DNA of 57,337 nt. It comes from an uncultured Porphyromonadaceae bacterium. Its GTDB lineage: Bacteria > Bacteroidota > Bacteroidia > Bacteroidales > Muribaculaceae. This document shows positions 24,653 to 35,018 of this stretch, one piece after another. The first letter of the stretch is position 1, and every line of letters begins with the position of its first letter. The translations under genes were made by a program, and so were the position numbers. The notes below the pieces were generated by a model. It did not search any database. It was not told where the DNA came from and saw only the letters and a list, made by a program, of their open reading frames with translations. The stretch lies in NCBI GenBank assembly GCA_947175205.1, contig CAMWLS010000011.1:1-57337 (forward strand). Reading direction: 5' to 3'.

Positions 24653-25267
24653 TTATTCGCCAACAGCCACTTTTGCGTGACGGAGTACCTTGTCATTAAG
24701 AGTATAACCCTTTTGTGTGGTGTCAACCACTTTACCTTTCAGTTCCTCAGAGGGAGCCGGAATGGTGGCAATGGCTTCATGCAGGTCAGCGTCAAAGTCT
24801 TTACCGGTACTGTCCATGGCCTTTACGCCATTATTATCAAGATACTTTACAAGTTTATTATAAATGAGTTCCATGCCTTCACGCACCGCAGAGGCATCAT
24901 CAGCATCTTTAGTGGCTTCCAGCCCGCGTTCAAAGTCATCCACAATGGGGAGCAGACCCAGAAGTACTTTTTCAGCACCGTTTTTAATCAGCTCCGCCTT
25001 TTCCTTTACCACACGCTTACGGAAATTGTCAAAATCAGCCATCAGGAACATGTATTCCTTCTTTTCTTTTTCCAGAGCAGCCTGAGTCTGTTCCAGATGC
25101 TCACGGAGTTTTTCAACTTCAGTCATCTCTGTGTTGAGGGATTCTTCAAGTTCCTCTGTATTATCGTCAGGCTCCAGAACGGTGTCAATTCCGTCAACAC
25201 CGGCGTCTTCCAGATGAAGGCTGTCACGCAGTTCTTCTGCGGCTTCTTCGTGCTTGTCTTTTTTCAT
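24653..25267 (-). CDS. grpE: Nucleotide exchange factor GrpE
   Basis: 204 residues: an acidic N-terminus, a long coiled coil (about 45-100, with KEYMFLMADFDNFRKR near its end), and the C-terminal beta-wing domain with MDSTGKDFDADLHEAI and GYTLNDKVLRHAKVAV. It releases ADP from DnaK. It is the first gene of grpE-dnaJ. Upstream, the closest -7 match is TGTTTTTG on the minus strand near 25310, one base off consensus. Confidence 0.95.
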   Translation of the reverse strand: MKKDKHEEAAEELRDSLHLEDAGVDGIDTVLEPDDNTEELEESLNTEMTEVEKLREHLEQTQAALEKEKKEYMFLMADFDNFRKRVVKEKAELIKNGAEKVLLGLLPIVDDFERGLEATKDADDASAVREGMELIYNKLVKYLDNNGVKAMDSTGKDFDADLHEAIATIPAPSEELKGKVVDTTQKGYTLNDKVLRHAKVAVGE

Positions 25268-25383
25268 AATCTATATGTGCTTTTTCTGTTAGTCATGAAT
25301 ATAGCAAAAACATTGCCAAAACTTCCGTTTACGGAATAATCTCATAATGTTTTGCATATATAACGTATATGCGGGTGAAACGT

Positions 25384-26217
25384 TCACAGTTTCTGCATGA
25401 AAGTGTCACAGCTTTCAGTGAGCGTGTCACGGAGTTTGATGCAGTCCCGTTTACTGTCAAAGATGCCGTAAACTGAGGCACCGGAGCCGCTCATGAGCGC
25501 AAAAGAGGCCCCGGCCTGATACATGCTGCGCTTTAGCTGCTCTACATGAGGATGGAGCGGAAAAACTGACTCTTCAAAGGCATTTGTAATGCTTTGTCGC
25601 CACGTGGCCAGTTCTGAACGGAGACGGTCCTCCAGTTTCTCGCCGGGAAGCCGGGGAGTTACCCCTGCATAGGCCTGAGCCGTAGGGACAGATGCTGTAC
25701 GTGGCTTGGCAATAAGGAGGAACATGGAAGAGAGGCCGTCTCCCAAATCCACCGGCGTGAGTTTTTCTCCTATGCCGCAGGCCATCATGGGACGGTTATA
25801 GATAAAGAACGGGCAGTCAGCGCCCACGCGGGCGGCAACAGCCGCCAGCTCCTCATCAGTAAGACCAAGAGACATGAGCTCATTAACTCCCTTAATGGTA
25901 AAAGCAGCATCAGCAGAACCACCGCCGAGTCCGGCACCGTCAGGTATAATTTTATCAAGATAACAGTCAACGGGGCCAAAGGGTACAACGTCACGGAGTG
26001 AGCGCAGCGCTTTCATCACCAGATTTTTTTCAGGAGGGCACAGAACCGGGCGTCCGTAGCAGGTGAGCGTGTCCTTACCGGAAGTTCCCGGCACCAGTTC
26101 AAGAACGTCACGCCAGGCAGTGGGATACATCAGAGTGGCAATTTCATGATACCCGTCAGGGCGGCGGGAAAGTATGTCCAGGCCGATGTTTATCTTGGCA
26201 TTAGGGAAGAGTATCAT
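25384..26217 (-). CDS. ispE: 4-diphosphocytidyl-2-C-methyl-D-erythritol kinase
   Basis: 277 residues of GHMP kinase fold: the substrate-binding N-terminus PNAKINIGLDILSRRPDGYHE (in part), the ATP loop PDGAGLGGGSADAA, and a C-terminal MSGSGASVYG motif. It phosphorylates CDP-methylerythritol in the MEP pathway. The ATG at 26217 is chosen: a longer frame to 26439 would cover both divergent promoters and has no similarity to the family. A minus-strand -7 box lies 17 bases upstream. Confidence 0.94.
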   Translation of the reverse strand: MILFPNAKINIGLDILSRRPDGYHEIATLMYPTAWRDVLELVPGTSGKDTLTCYGRPVLCPPEKNLVMKALRSLRDVVPFGPVDCYLDKIIPDGAGLGGGSADAAFTIKGVNELMSLGLTDEELAAVAARVGADCPFFIYNRPMMACGIGEKLTPVDLGDGLSSMFLLIAKPRTASVPTAQAYAGVTPRLPGEKLEDRLRSELATWRQSITNAFEESVFPLHPHVEQLKRSMYQAGASFALMSGSGASVYGIFDSKRDCIKLRDTLTESCDTFMQKL

Positions 26218-26233
26218 ATAATATAATTTTAGG

Positions 26234-26241
26234 CAAAAGTA
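26234..26241 (-). promoter_or_regulatory. -7 promoter box of ispE
   Basis: TACTTTTG on the minus strand (26241-26234) matches TAnnTTTG and lies 17 bases before the ispE ATG. It is back to back with the dnaB promoter. Confidence 0.55.
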
Positions 26242-26263
26242 ATAATTTTTTGGCAATGGGAAA

Positions 26264-26294
26264 TTGGCGGGTTCATGAGCGTTTACTAAATTTG
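26264..26294 (+). promoter_or_regulatory. Promoter of dnaB
   Basis: The -33 TTGG (26264-26267) and the -7 box TAAATTTG followed by C (26287-26294) are spaced by 19 bases. The transcript would start near 26301, so the first usable ATG is at 26313. Confidence 0.7.
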
Positions 26295-26312
26295 CAGAAA
26301 AATGAACGTATA

Positions 26313-27863
26313 ATGGCCCAGAATTACAAGAATTCGTCATCACGAAAGCAACCGGATGTAACTTCCAGTACGGTACCTGATATAGACGGCAGGATGGCTC
26401 CGCGCGACATTGCCTTTGAGGCGGCAGTGCTGGGGGCACTCATGCTGGAAAAGGATGCATACAGTGTGGTTTGTGAACTACTTAAGCCTGAGAGCTTCTA
26501 TGACCCGCGTCACCAGCGTATTTATGAAGCTATACAGCAGTTAGGGGCAGCACAGGAACCTATAGACGTACTCAGTGTGACTGACCGCCTGCGCCGTAAT
26601 GAGCAGCTGGATTTTGTGGGCGGCCCCGGAACCATATTCGAGCTGTCCAGCACGGTGGCTTCTGCGGCAAACGTGGAGTTCCACGCGCGCATAGTGGCCC
26701 AGAAATATCTGGCGCGAGAGTTGATAGCATTTTCATCCAATATTCAGAATAAAGCTTTTGATGAAGCTAATGACGTGGATGACCTTCTTCAGGAGGCTGA
26801 AGGCCGTCTGTTTGAGATTTCCCAGCGTAACGTAAAGAAAGATGTCACAGCCATAGACCCTGTGGTGAATGAGGCGTTAGCGCAGATACAGGCAGCGGCC
26901 AACAGGACTTCCGGCCTGAGCGGCCTGGAATCAGGCTTCCATAAGCTGGATAAGCTGACCTCCGGCTGGCAGAGTTCAGATCTTATTATCATAGCGGCAC
27001 GTCCTGCCATGGGTAAGACGGCTTTTGTACTCTCCATGGCAAAGAACATGGCCGTGAATTATAATATCCCTGTGGCTATCTTCTCACTGGAAATGAGTAA
27101 CGTGCAGTTAGTGAACCGTCTGATTTCCAATGTATGTGAGATAGAGGGTTCCAAGATAAAATCCGGACAGCTCTCACCTCAGGAATGGGATCAGCTTTTT
27201 GCCCGCATCAAGCATCTGCAAGGGTCACCGCTATACATAGATGATACGGGCCAGCTTTCAATTTTTGAGCTCAACACCAAGGCCAGACGTCTGGTGCGCG
27301 AGCACAATGTGAAGATGATAATCATAGACTACCTTCAGCTGATGAATGCGTCAGGCATGAAATTTGGCTCACGCGAGCAGGAGGTGAGTATGATTTCACG
27401 TTCACTGAAGTCGCTGGCTAAGGAGCTTAATATCCCCATAGTGGCGCTTTCACAGCTTAACCGTGGTGTGGAGTCACGTTCAGAGAGCAAGCGGCCTCAG
27501 CTTTCAGATCTCCGTGAATCAGGCGCCATAGAGCAGGATGCGGATATAGTATGTTTCATTCATCGTCCAGAGTATTATCTCAAAAGCGACACTGATGCGT
27601 CAGGGCGCGATATACGCGGTCTGGCAGAATTTATAGTGGCCAAACACAGAAGCGGTGCCGTGGATGATGTGGAGCTGCGTTTCCGCGCTCCTTTTGCACG
27701 CTTTGAGAATCTTGATGAGGGTACTTCATATCACACAGTCACCAGGGATGCTAATCTTAATCTGGACCAGGCTGCTGACCAGTTCAACGGTGCGGGCGCA
27801 TCTTCCACTTTCAGCGGTGGAACGGCAGATATCCTGAAGCCCACGGATGACTGTGAATTTTGA
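26313..27863 (+). CDS. dnaB: Replicative DNA helicase DnaB
   Basis: 516 residues. The N-terminal DnaB domain (AAVLGALMLEKDAY onward) and the RecA-like C-terminal ATPase are both complete, with Walker A RPAMGKTAF, the Walker B IIIDYLQLM and the LRESGAIEQDAD segment. It unwinds the replication fork 5' to 3' as a hexamer. Met at 26313 is preferred to an upstream TTG at 26250 because the promoter boxes lie inside the extra 21 codons. No intein is present at the P-loop, a frequent insertion site in DnaB. Confidence 0.96.
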   Translation: MAQNYKNSSSRKQPDVTSSTVPDIDGRMAPRDIAFEAAVLGALMLEKDAYSVVCELLKPESFYDPRHQRIYEAIQQLGAAQEPIDVLSVTDRLRRNEQLDFVGGPGTIFELSSTVASAANVEFHARIVAQKYLARELIAFSSNIQNKAFDEANDVDDLLQEAEGRLFEISQRNVKKDVTAIDPVVNEALAQIQAAANRTSGLSGLESGFHKLDKLTSGWQSSDLIIIAARPAMGKTAFVLSMAKNMAVNYNIPVAIFSLEMSNVQLVNRLISNVCEIEGSKIKSGQLSPQEWDQLFARIKHLQGSPLYIDDTGQLSIFELNTKARRLVREHNVKMIIIDYLQLMNASGMKFGSREQEVSMISRSLKSLAKELNIPIVALSQLNRGVESRSESKRPQLSDLRESGAIEQDADIVCFIHRPEYYLKSDTDASGRDIRGLAEFIVAKHRSGAVDDVELRFRAPFARFENLDEGTSYHTVTRDANLNLDQAADQFNGAGASSTFSGGTADILKPTDDCEF

Positions 27864-27904
27864 CAAATTGTTTTCTCTGTATGCGCATGTTTAATAAAAA
27901 TCAT

Positions 27905-27912
27905 TAAATTTG
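27905..27912 (+). promoter_or_regulatory. -7 promoter box of pyrBI
   Basis: TAAATTTG followed by C lies 22 bases before the pyrB ATG. No attenuator-like hairpin or U tract separates it from pyrB, so the leader-peptide attenuation known in enteric bacteria is not visible here. Confidence 0.6.
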
Positions 27913-27934
27913 CACAAACAATCATATCACAGCT

Positions 27935-28879
27935 ATGAATAAAAACAGTCTGGTCTCCATTTCAGATATTAACCGCGAGGAGTTAGAGGATATTCTGGCA
28001 CGTGCGGCGTATTTTGAGGCCCATCCCAACAACAAAGTACTTGATGGCCGCGTGGTGGCCACCCTGTTTTTTGAGCCGTCCACACGTACGCGCCTGAGTT
28101 TTGAAACTGCGGTAAACCGCCTGGGTGGTCGCGTGATAGGCTTCTCAGATGCCAGTACCACAAGCTCCTCAAAGGGGGAGACTCTTAATGATACCATTAA
28201 GATGGTTTCAAATTATGTGGATCTTATAATCATGCGTCATTATCTGGAAGGTGCAGCGAGATATGCCTCAGAGGTTACGGATGTTCCGGTTATCAACGCC
28301 GGCGACGGTGCCAACCAGCATCCGTCACAGACCATTCTTGATCTCTATTCTATATTAAAGACTCAGGGCACACTGAAAGATCTTACCATTACCATGGTGG
28401 GTGACCTCAAGTATGGCCGTACGGTTCACTCACTGCTTCAGGCCATGCAGTATTATAATCCCACCTTTAACTTTGTTGCCTGTCCTGAGCTTCAGATGCC
28501 GCGTGAGTATCTGGAATTCTGTAATGAAAGGGGTATTAAATACTCACTGAGTGAGGACTTCTCTCCGGAGATAATAAACTCTTCAGATATCATTTACATG
28601 ACCCGTGTGCAGCGTGAACGCTTTGCTGACATAATGGAGTATGAGAGGGTGAAAGACCTTTATAATCTGGAAAATTCCATGCTGGCGCAGAGTAAGCCTA
28701 ACCTGAAGATACTGCATCCGCTGCCAAGAGTAAATGAGATAGCGCGTGATGTGGACAGTAATCCCAAGGCTTACTATTTTGACCAGGCCCGCAACGGACT
28801 TTATGCGCGTCAGGCCATCATTACCCGCGCACTGGGAATAGACATGAATGCTGTAAAAGAAAAAGCCATAGAATTATGA
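27935..28879 (+). CDS. pyrB: Aspartate carbamoyltransferase catalytic subunit
   Basis: 314 residues. The carbamoyl-phosphate site [12 protein letters not shown], the [10 protein letters not shown] segment and the aspartate-site HPLPRVNEI are all intact. It makes carbamoyl-aspartate in pyrimidine synthesis. It overlaps pyrI by four bases, so the holoenzyme is the regulated PyrB-PyrI complex. Confidence 0.97.
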   Translation: MNKNSLVSISDINREELEDILARAAYFEAHPNNKVLDGRVVATLFFEPSTRTRLSFETAVNRLGGRVIGFSDASTTSSSKGETLNDTIKMVSNYVDLIIMRHYLEGAARYASEVTDVPVINAGDGANQHPSQTILDLYSILKTQGTLKDLTITMVGDLKYGRTVHSLLQAMQYYNPTFNFVACPELQMPREYLEFCNERGIKYSLSEDFSPEIINSSDIIYMTRVQRERFADIMEYERVKDLYNLENSMLAQSKPNLKILHPLPRVNEIARDVDSNPKAYYFDQARNGLYARQAIITRALGIDMNAVKEKAIEL

Positions 28880-29328
28880 AGAAAGAACTGGCAGTGGCCG
28901 CTCTTCACAGCGGTACAGTAATAGACCGCATACCGTCAAATGCGCTGTTCAAGGCTGTTAAGCTCCTGGGGATAGAAAATATAAATGAGCACGTGACCAT
29001 TGGTAACAATCTGGACAGCAATAAATTAGGTTCCAAGGGTATCATAAAGGTAGCGAATACGGTATTTTCAAATGATATTCTGGACCGTATAGCCCTCATA
29101 GCCCCCACAGCAACAGTAAATATCATAGAAGACTTTGAGGTGGTGGAGAAGAAGCCGGTGGTACTGCCTGACACCATCACCGGAATAGTGCGCTGTGGGA
29201 ATCCCAAGTGCATAACCAATAACGAGCCCATGGATACCAAATTCCATGTAATAAGCCGTGAGCCTGTGGTGATAAGATGCCACTACTGCAATCATGCCGT
29301 GGCCGGCAAGGATGCGAACGTGGACTGA
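28876..29328 (+). CDS. pyrI: Aspartate carbamoyltransferase regulatory subunit
   Basis: 150 residues. The N-terminal allosteric domain binds CTP or ATP. The C-terminal zinc domain has the four cysteines in CGNPKC and CHYC. Start codon ATG overlaps the pyrB stop (ATGA). Confidence 0.96.
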   Translation: MKKELAVAALHSGTVIDRIPSNALFKAVKLLGIENINEHVTIGNNLDSNKLGSKGIIKVANTVFSNDILDRIALIAPTATVNIIEDFEVVEKKPVVLPDTITGIVRCGNPKCITNNEPMDTKFHVISREPVVIRCHYCNHAVAGKDANVD

Positions 29329-29361
29329 CTTTAACACAGACTGACACTCAAACAGAGGGCA

Positions 29362-29925
29362 ATGAAAGTTTCATGGAAACCCGGGACTATGGTTTATCCG
29401 GTGCCTGCGGTACTGGTAAGCTGCGGAACGGCACAGAAGAGTAATCTGATAACTGTGGCGTGGACGGGGACTGTGTGCACTTCACCGGCCATGCTGTATA
29501 TTTCAGTGCGTCCGGAGAGGTACAGTTATGGACTGATAAAGGAAACCATGGAGTTTACCGTGAATCTCACCACCTCCGCTATGGCAAAGGCCACAGACTG
29601 GTGCGGTGTACGTTCAGGCCGTGACTATGACAAGTGGGCCGAGACCGGTCTGACACCGGAAGCCGGAGAAAGCGTCAGCTGCCCGTCAGTGAAGGAAAGC
29701 CCTCTGAGCATAGAGTGCAGGGTCAAGACCATAATACCGCTGGGCACGCATGACATGATTATGGCTGAGGTGCTTAATGTGAGAGCTGACAGTAACTATA
29801 TGGATGAAGAGACAGGCGCTTTTAACATGGCAGCGGCCGGGCTTATGGGGTACTGCCACGGCGGATACTATGCCCTGGGTGAGAAACTGGGGCACTTTGG
29901 GTTTTCTGTTAAGAAAAAGAAATAA
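29362..29925 (+). CDS. Flavin reductase-like domain protein (FMN-binding split barrel)
   Basis: 187 residues of the DIM6/NTAB flavin-reductase family: the [23 protein letters not shown] opening, given in part, with the [11 protein letters not shown]-binding motif, and a following [14 protein letters not shown] segment. Such proteins bind FMN and may reduce it with NAD(P)H or a partner protein. The physiological electron acceptor is unknown. The gene lies 33 bases after pyrI and 26 before glyA on the same strand, so it may be read with either. Confidence 0.85.
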   Translation: MKVSWKPGTMVYPVPAVLVSCGTAQKSNLITVAWTGTVCTSPAMLYISVRPERYSYGLIKETMEFTVNLTTSAMAKATDWCGVRSGRDYDKWAETGLTPEAGESVSCPSVKESPLSIECRVKTIIPLGTHDMIMAEVLNVRADSNYMDEETGAFNMAAAGLMGYCHGGYYALGEKLGHFGFSVKKKK

Positions 29926-29951
29926 TTTTCCAACACCATAATAACTATAAT

Positions 29952-31232
29952 ATGGAAAGAGATAAAGTAATATTTGACATCATTGAGCGTGAACATCAGC
30001 GCCAGAAGCACGGTATAGAACTTATAGCTTCAGAGAACTTTGTCAGTGATCAGGTAATGGCCGCCATGGGTTCATGCCTTACCAACAAGTATGCCGAGGG
30101 CTATCCCGGACACCGTTACTACGGTGGCTGCCAGGTGGTGGATGAAAGCGAGCGTGTGGCCATAGAGCGTATTTGCAAACTCTTTGGTGCCGAATATGCT
30201 AATGTACAGCCTCATTCCGGAGCGCAGGCCAATATGGCTGTCTTCATGGCATGCCTTAACCCGGGCGATAAGTTCCTGGGGCTGAATCTGGCTCACGGCG
30301 GACATCTCTCACACGGAAGCCCTGTGAATTTCTCCGGACTAATGTTCCAAGCCCTGGAATATAATGTTGACCCTGAGACAGGCCGTATAAATTATGAGCA
30401 GATGGAGGAAGTGGCACGCCGTGAACGCCCCAAACTCATAATAGGCGGTGCAAGCGCTTACTCACGTGAGTGGGACTATGCACGCATGCGCCGTCTGGCA
30501 GATGAGATTGGAGCCATCTTCATGGTGGACATGGCCCACCCTGCCGGACTGATTGCCGCCGGACTGCTGGATAATCCGGTGCCTCACGCGCATATTGTCA
30601 CTTCAACCACCCACAAGACTCTGCGCGGTCCTCGCGGCGGTGTAATCCTGATGGGTCAGGACTTTGACAATCCCTGGGGCAAGACCACACCCAAGGGCGT
30701 GGTAAAGAAGATGTCACAGCTTCTGGACTCTGCCGTATTCCCCGGTGTGCAGGGCGGTCCGCTGGAGCATGTTATAGCCGCTAAGGCTGTGGCCTTTGGC
30801 GAAGCTCTGCAGCCCTCTTTCAAGGAGTATCAGATGCAGGTAAAGAAGAATGCCGCCGTGCTGGCTCAGGCTCTTATGGACAAGGGCTATACCGTGGTTT
30901 CCGGAGGTACAGACAACCACTGTGTGCTGGTGGACCTGCGAGGCAAGTTCCCTGAACTTACGGGCAAGGTGGCTGAGAAGGTACTGGTGGATGCTGATAT
31001 TACCGCTAACAAGAATATGGTGCCTTTTGACAGCCGCTCTCCCTTCCAGACTTCAGGTGTACGCCTGGGTACACCGGCCATTACCACCCGCGGTGCTAAA
31101 GAAGATCTGATGGGTGAGATAGTGGAGATGATTGACACCGTGCTTAGCAACCCTGAGAACGAAGCTATCATCCGCAGTGTGCGTGAGAAAGTGAACAGCA
31201 CCATGGAGACTTATCCCATGTTTGCATATTAA
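29952..31232 (+). CDS. glyA: Serine hydroxymethyltransferase
   Basis: 426 residues. The PLP lysine is Lys222 in [14 protein letters not shown]. Other landmarks are the N-terminal IASENFVS and [13 protein letters not shown]. It interconverts serine and glycine with tetrahydrofolate and is a main source of one-carbon units for purine and thymidylate synthesis. Eleven bases separate it from ispD. Confidence 0.97.
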   Translation: MERDKVIFDIIEREHQRQKHGIELIASENFVSDQVMAAMGSCLTNKYAEGYPGHRYYGGCQVVDESERVAIERICKLFGAEYANVQPHSGAQANMAVFMACLNPGDKFLGLNLAHGGHLSHGSPVNFSGLMFQALEYNVDPETGRINYEQMEEVARRERPKLIIGGASAYSREWDYARMRRLADEIGAIFMVDMAHPAGLIAAGLLDNPVPHAHIVTSTTHKTLRGPRGGVILMGQDFDNPWGKTTPKGVVKKMSQLLDSAVFPGVQGGPLEHVIAAKAVAFGEALQPSFKEYQMQVKKNAAVLAQALMDKGYTVVSGGTDNHCVLVDLRGKFPELTGKVAEKVLVDADITANKNMVPFDSRSPFQTSGVRLGTPAITTRGAKEDLMGEIVEMIDTVLSNPENEAIIRSVREKVNSTMETYPMFAY

Positions 31233-31243
31233 TAACATCCACA

Positions 31244-31966
31244 ATGGCTGAACCCTGTGTAATAATAGTGGCGGCCGGAAGTGGAACCCGTTTCGGCACC
31301 GGTTTACCTAAGCAGTACTGTAAGCTGAAAGGTAAACCGGTGCTTATGCATACGGTGGAGAGTTTCCGCAAAGCGCTGCCAAATGCTGAAATATGTCTGG
31401 TAATCAGCTCTGACATGGCTGATTACTGGCAAGAGCTATGTGAGAGACATCAGTTTACGTCGCCCAGAACTGTCCCGGGAGGCGCCACACGCACACGCTC
31501 TGTGGAGAATGCGCTGAACGCCGCTGCCGAAATAAGCGCTGACACCGCTGTACTTATTCATGACGGTGCCAGGCCTCTGATAAGTCCGGAACTTATCAGG
31601 CGTGTGGTAAAGGGTCTTGAAGCTGAAATTAAGAACGCGGCGGATGCTGACAGTGTTCCGGGTATTATCCCTGTTACTGAAGTTACAGACAGTTTGCAAC
31701 AGGTGAATGAGGACGGGACCCTGACTGCTGTGGACAGGAGTAGGTTCAGGGCTGTACAGACCCCTCAGGCTTTCACAGCCGGGGCCATGAGGCGCGCTTA
31801 CACAAATTATAATAATCTCCCCCACTCTTTCACGCCCACAGATGACGCCAGCCTGTGTGCTGCCGCAGGAACGGTTATAAAGTTTGTACCGGGAGAGGTA
31901 ACGAATATCAAAATTACTAATCCGCGAGACCTGCTTATAGCGGAAGTTTTGTCAGAGAGTGAATGA
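31244..31966 (+). CDS. ispD: 2-C-methyl-D-erythritol 4-phosphate cytidylyltransferase
   Basis: 240 residues. The nucleotide-binding loop AAGSGTRFGTGLPKQY and the VLIHDGARP motif identify IspD, which joins CTP to methylerythritol phosphate in the MEP pathway. It overlaps recG by four bases (ATGA), a pairing common in Bacteroidales. Confidence 0.95.
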   Translation: MAEPCVIIVAAGSGTRFGTGLPKQYCKLKGKPVLMHTVESFRKALPNAEICLVISSDMADYWQELCERHQFTSPRTVPGGATRTRSVENALNAAAEISADTAVLIHDGARPLISPELIRRVVKGLEAEIKNAADADSVPGIIPVTEVTDSLQQVNEDGTLTAVDRSRFRAVQTPQAFTAGAMRRAYTNYNNLPHSFTPTDDASLCAAAGTVIKFVPGEVTNIKITNPRDLLIAEVLSESE

Positions 31967-34050
31967 ACCGCCTTCATACACTGGATGTAAAATATATAAA
32001 GGGTATAGGACCTGCGCGCGCTGAGCTGCTGGCGGCAGAGTGTGAGATACGCACTGCCGCTGACCTGGTGCGGTATTATCCCACACATTATGTGGACCGC
32101 AGCACGGTGCGTACCATAAGGTCTATCAGCGATGAGGAGACTTATGTTCAGATACAGGGGAGATTTGTAACGCTGAATATTGTGGGTGAAGGTGCCAAGA
32201 TGCGTCTTGTGGGTCTGTTCTCTGACGGCACAGGCACCATGGAGGTGGTGTGGTTCAAACGCATTAAATCACTGGCTAAACAGTATCTTCCCGGAGTCGA
32301 GTACATAATCTTTGGGAAACCGGGAAGTTTCAACGGCCACAGACAGATGACGCATCCTGAGGTGGATTTGCCCGGCACCATGCATGCCACTGAGGGCTTG
32401 CGAGGTGTATACCCGCTGACTGAAAAGCTGAGAAACAGAGGGATAACCTCACGCAGCTTTGACGGCTGGATTCAGACCGTGCTGAACGGTCCGGCCATTC
32501 AGGAGACTCTGTCGGTGTCTGTTCTTGAGCGCAACCACCTGCCGGGGCTGCACACTGCACTTTCCACCATTCACCGACCCGAGGATAAGACTGCGCTGGA
32601 TGCCGCGCGGCTCAGACTTAAATTTGAGGAGCTGTTTTTCATCCAGCTGGATATTCAGCGCCGGGCCCGTAAGCGCAAGATGTCAATGGACGGTTTCAGG
32701 TTCAGGCGCATAGGCAGCTGGTTTAACAGTTTCTATTCACGCTGCCTGCCTTTTGAGCTTACTGATGCCCAGAAGCGGGTGATAAAAGAGATACGCGCAG
32801 ATGTTAATACCGGGCGCCAGATGAACCGCCTGGTGCAGGGTGACGTGGGCAGCGGTAAGACGCTGGTGGCCCTTATGGCTATGCTGATGGCTGTGGATAA
32901 CGGTTATCAGGCTTGTCTGATGGCACCTACCGAGATTCTGGCAACGCAACACTATGAGACCATAAGCAAGATGACTGCCGCCATTGGGCTGAATGTGGCG
33001 CTGTTAAAGGGAAGTACCCGTAAGGCAGAGCGAGAACGCATACATACCGGCCTGGCTGACGGGAGTATTCATCTTCTGGTGGGAACGCACGCGGTACTTG
33101 AAGAACCGGTAAGTTTCCGCAATCTGGGCATGGCAGTAATTGATGAGCAGCACCGTTTCGGGGTTGCGCAGCGGGCACGTCTGTGGCTTAAAAACAGCAT
33201 CCCGCCTCATGTGCTGGTAATGACCGCAACGCCTATACCGCGCACCCTGGCCATGACCGTTTACGGTGATCTGGACGTGTCAGTGATAGACACCCTGCCT
33301 CCGGGGCGCAAGCCGGTTAATACGGTATTACGTTATGACAATCAGAGGCTTCAGGTGTATAAGGCACTGTATAAGCAGATACAGCAGGGGAGACAGGCAT
33401 ATATTGTTTATCCACTGATAGATGAGAATGAGAAGCTGGACCTGCGTAGCCTCACAGAGGGTTATGAGGCGGTGCGTGAGATGTTTCCCAAGCTCAAGGT
33501 GGCTTTTGTCCACGGGCGCATGAAAGCGGCTGAGAAGGATTATCAGATGCAGCTTTTTGTAAGTGGGGAAGCACAGATAATGGTAGCCACCACGGTAATA
33601 GAGGTGGGAGTTAATGTGCCCAATGCATCTGTAATGATTATTGAGAACGCGGAGCGCTTTGGGCTGTCACAGTTACATCAGTTGCGCGGACGTGTGGGAC
33701 GTGGTGCTGACCAGAGTTACTGCGTTCTTATGTCCCGCCATAACATAAGTGCGGAGACACGTAAGCGTCTGGAAATAATGACTTCCACTACAGACGGTTT
33801 TGTTGTGGCTGAAGCTGACATGCAGATGCGAGGACCGGGTGACATAGAGGGCACCATGCAGAGCGGCCTTCCGTTCAGACTGCGTATAGCCAGCCTGGCC
33901 AGCGACGGGCAGATTATACAACTGGCACGCGCAAGTGCTGAAGCATTGCTGGACAGTGATTCTGATTTACACCGCCCGGAAAATGCGGCCACTGAGCGTG
34001 AGTTGCGCAGGCAGATAAACCGTCAGGCAGACTGGAGCAGAATCAGTTGA
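31963..34050 (+). CDS. recG: ATP-dependent DNA helicase RecG
   Basis: 695 residues. The N-terminal wedge domain (OB fold, about 55-160) precedes the helicase core: Walker A GDVGSGKT, the DEQH box (IDEQHRFG), the TATPIPRT motif and the QLRGRVGRG motif. It remodels stalled replication forks and Holliday junctions. Start and stop are unambiguous; the ATG overlaps the ispD stop. Confidence 0.97.
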   Translation: MNRLHTLDVKYIKGIGPARAELLAAECEIRTAADLVRYYPTHYVDRSTVRTIRSISDEETYVQIQGRFVTLNIVGEGAKMRLVGLFSDGTGTMEVVWFKRIKSLAKQYLPGVEYIIFGKPGSFNGHRQMTHPEVDLPGTMHATEGLRGVYPLTEKLRNRGITSRSFDGWIQTVLNGPAIQETLSVSVLERNHLPGLHTALSTIHRPEDKTALDAARLRLKFEELFFIQLDIQRRARKRKMSMDGFRFRRIGSWFNSFYSRCLPFELTDAQKRVIKEIRADVNTGRQMNRLVQGDVGSGKTLVALMAMLMAVDNGYQACLMAPTEILATQHYETISKMTAAIGLNVALLKGSTRKAERERIHTGLADGSIHLLVGTHAVLEEPVSFRNLGMAVIDEQHRFGVAQRARLWLKNSIPPHVLVMTATPIPRTLAMTVYGDLDVSVIDTLPPGRKPVNTVLRYDNQRLQVYKALYKQIQQGRQAYIVYPLIDENEKLDLRSLTEGYEAVREMFPKLKVAFVHGRMKAAEKDYQMQLFVSGEAQIMVATTVIEVGVNVPNASVMIIENAERFGLSQLHQLRGRVGRGADQSYCVLMSRHNISAETRKRLEIMTSTTDGFVVAEADMQMRGPGDIEGTMQSGLPFRLRIASLASDGQIIQLARASAEALLDSDSDLHRPENAATERELRRQINRQADWSRIS

Positions 34051-34164
34051 GCATGCACGGAGGCCGGATTGTATTTTTTTCTTACAGAGGATGAACAAAA
34101 TAGCATACTGTCTGTTAAATATTCAGATTATATAACATTCACACATTACAAAATTTAGATTATT

Positions 34165-35010
34165 ATGAAACTGAAGTACATTCTGAGTATGGCAGCCCTG
34201 GTGGCGCTGATGGCATCATGCAGCAAAGGTTCAGGTGAAGGCACTGATGAAAATGCTGACTCAACTAACTCAATGGTAAACAGCGGAGAATCATATACAT
34301 TTACCAAGATGACTGCTTCCCGCAGCGTAAGCCTTGAGGGCACTGCAGATGATTACGGAATGCAGAGCGATGCAATATATACTGACAGTGTAAGCCTTAT
34401 GATGCCCGTAAGCATGGGTAAGGCTGATGTTGGTCCCCTCCAGAACGCTATTCTGAACAAGGCTTTTGGGATGACCGGTGGTGACGCCATGGAGGTAATG
34501 ACTAACTTCATGAAGCAGGATGCTGACTCATTAGGTTACACTGTGAAAGAAGTTACCACAGTGAGCCTTCTGGAAAGCCAGGGCTATAATCTGGTGAGTG
34601 GTCAGGTGGTTTATCTGAGCGGTAACTGGATGAGCTACTGTGTGAGCGGTGAACAGTATTATCCCGCAGCTGCACACGGAATGCCTTTCAAACAGTATGT
34701 GAATTATTCACTGACTGATAACCGTGTAATGAATCTGGCTGATGTGATAGAGCCGTCAAAGAATGCTGACCTGTTAAAGTCCATTCAGGACCGTGCAAAA
34801 GAAATGGAAGATGCCATTGGTCCCACAAGCATTACTGAACTTCCTTCAGATGGGAATTTCTATCTGAATTCAGACAGCGAACTGGTGTTTGTTTATCAGC
34901 CTTATGAAGTGGCTTCTTATGCGCAGGGCTTTATCTCCATTCCTCTGTACCCTTACGAAATATCTCAGTGCCTGACTCCGGCAGCCAAAACTATGTTTAA
35001 CCTCAATTAA
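34165..35010 (+). CDS. DUF3298-type lipoprotein
   Basis: 281 residues. A lipoprotein signal peptide ends with LMASC, with Cys19 lipidated, followed by an acidic linker. The body matches the DUF3298/RsiV-like fold; the C-terminal ELVFVYQPYEVASYAQGF followed by IPLYPYEI is the strongest signature. In RsiV this fold binds lysozyme; whether Bacteroidales copies do so is unknown. It follows recG by 114 bases. A 58-residue acidic protein follows at once and may be cotranscribed. Confidence 0.8.
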   Translation: MKLKYILSMAALVALMASCSKGSGEGTDENADSTNSMVNSGESYTFTKMTASRSVSLEGTADDYGMQSDAIYTDSVSLMMPVSMGKADVGPLQNAILNKAFGMTGGDAMEVMTNFMKQDADSLGYTVKEVTTVSLLESQGYNLVSGQVVYLSGNWMSYCVSGEQYYPAAAHGMPFKQYVNYSLTDNRVMNLADVIEPSKNADLLKSIQDRAKEMEDAIGPTSITELPSDGNFYLNSDSELVFVYQPYEVASYAQGFISIPLYPYEISQCLTPAAKTMFNLN

Positions 35011-35018
35011 TAAGTACC

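Noticed and set aside
24536-25339. 267-codon plus-strand frame opposite grpE, rich in Phe and Leu
   Set aside because: The hydrophobic look comes from reverse-reading Lys/Glu-rich grpE codons.
26250-26312. N-terminal extension of dnaB from a TTG
   Set aside because: The -33 and -7 boxes lie inside this stretch.
26218-26439. N-terminal extension of ispE
   Set aside because: The added residues are not family-like and cover both divergent promoters and the start of dnaB.
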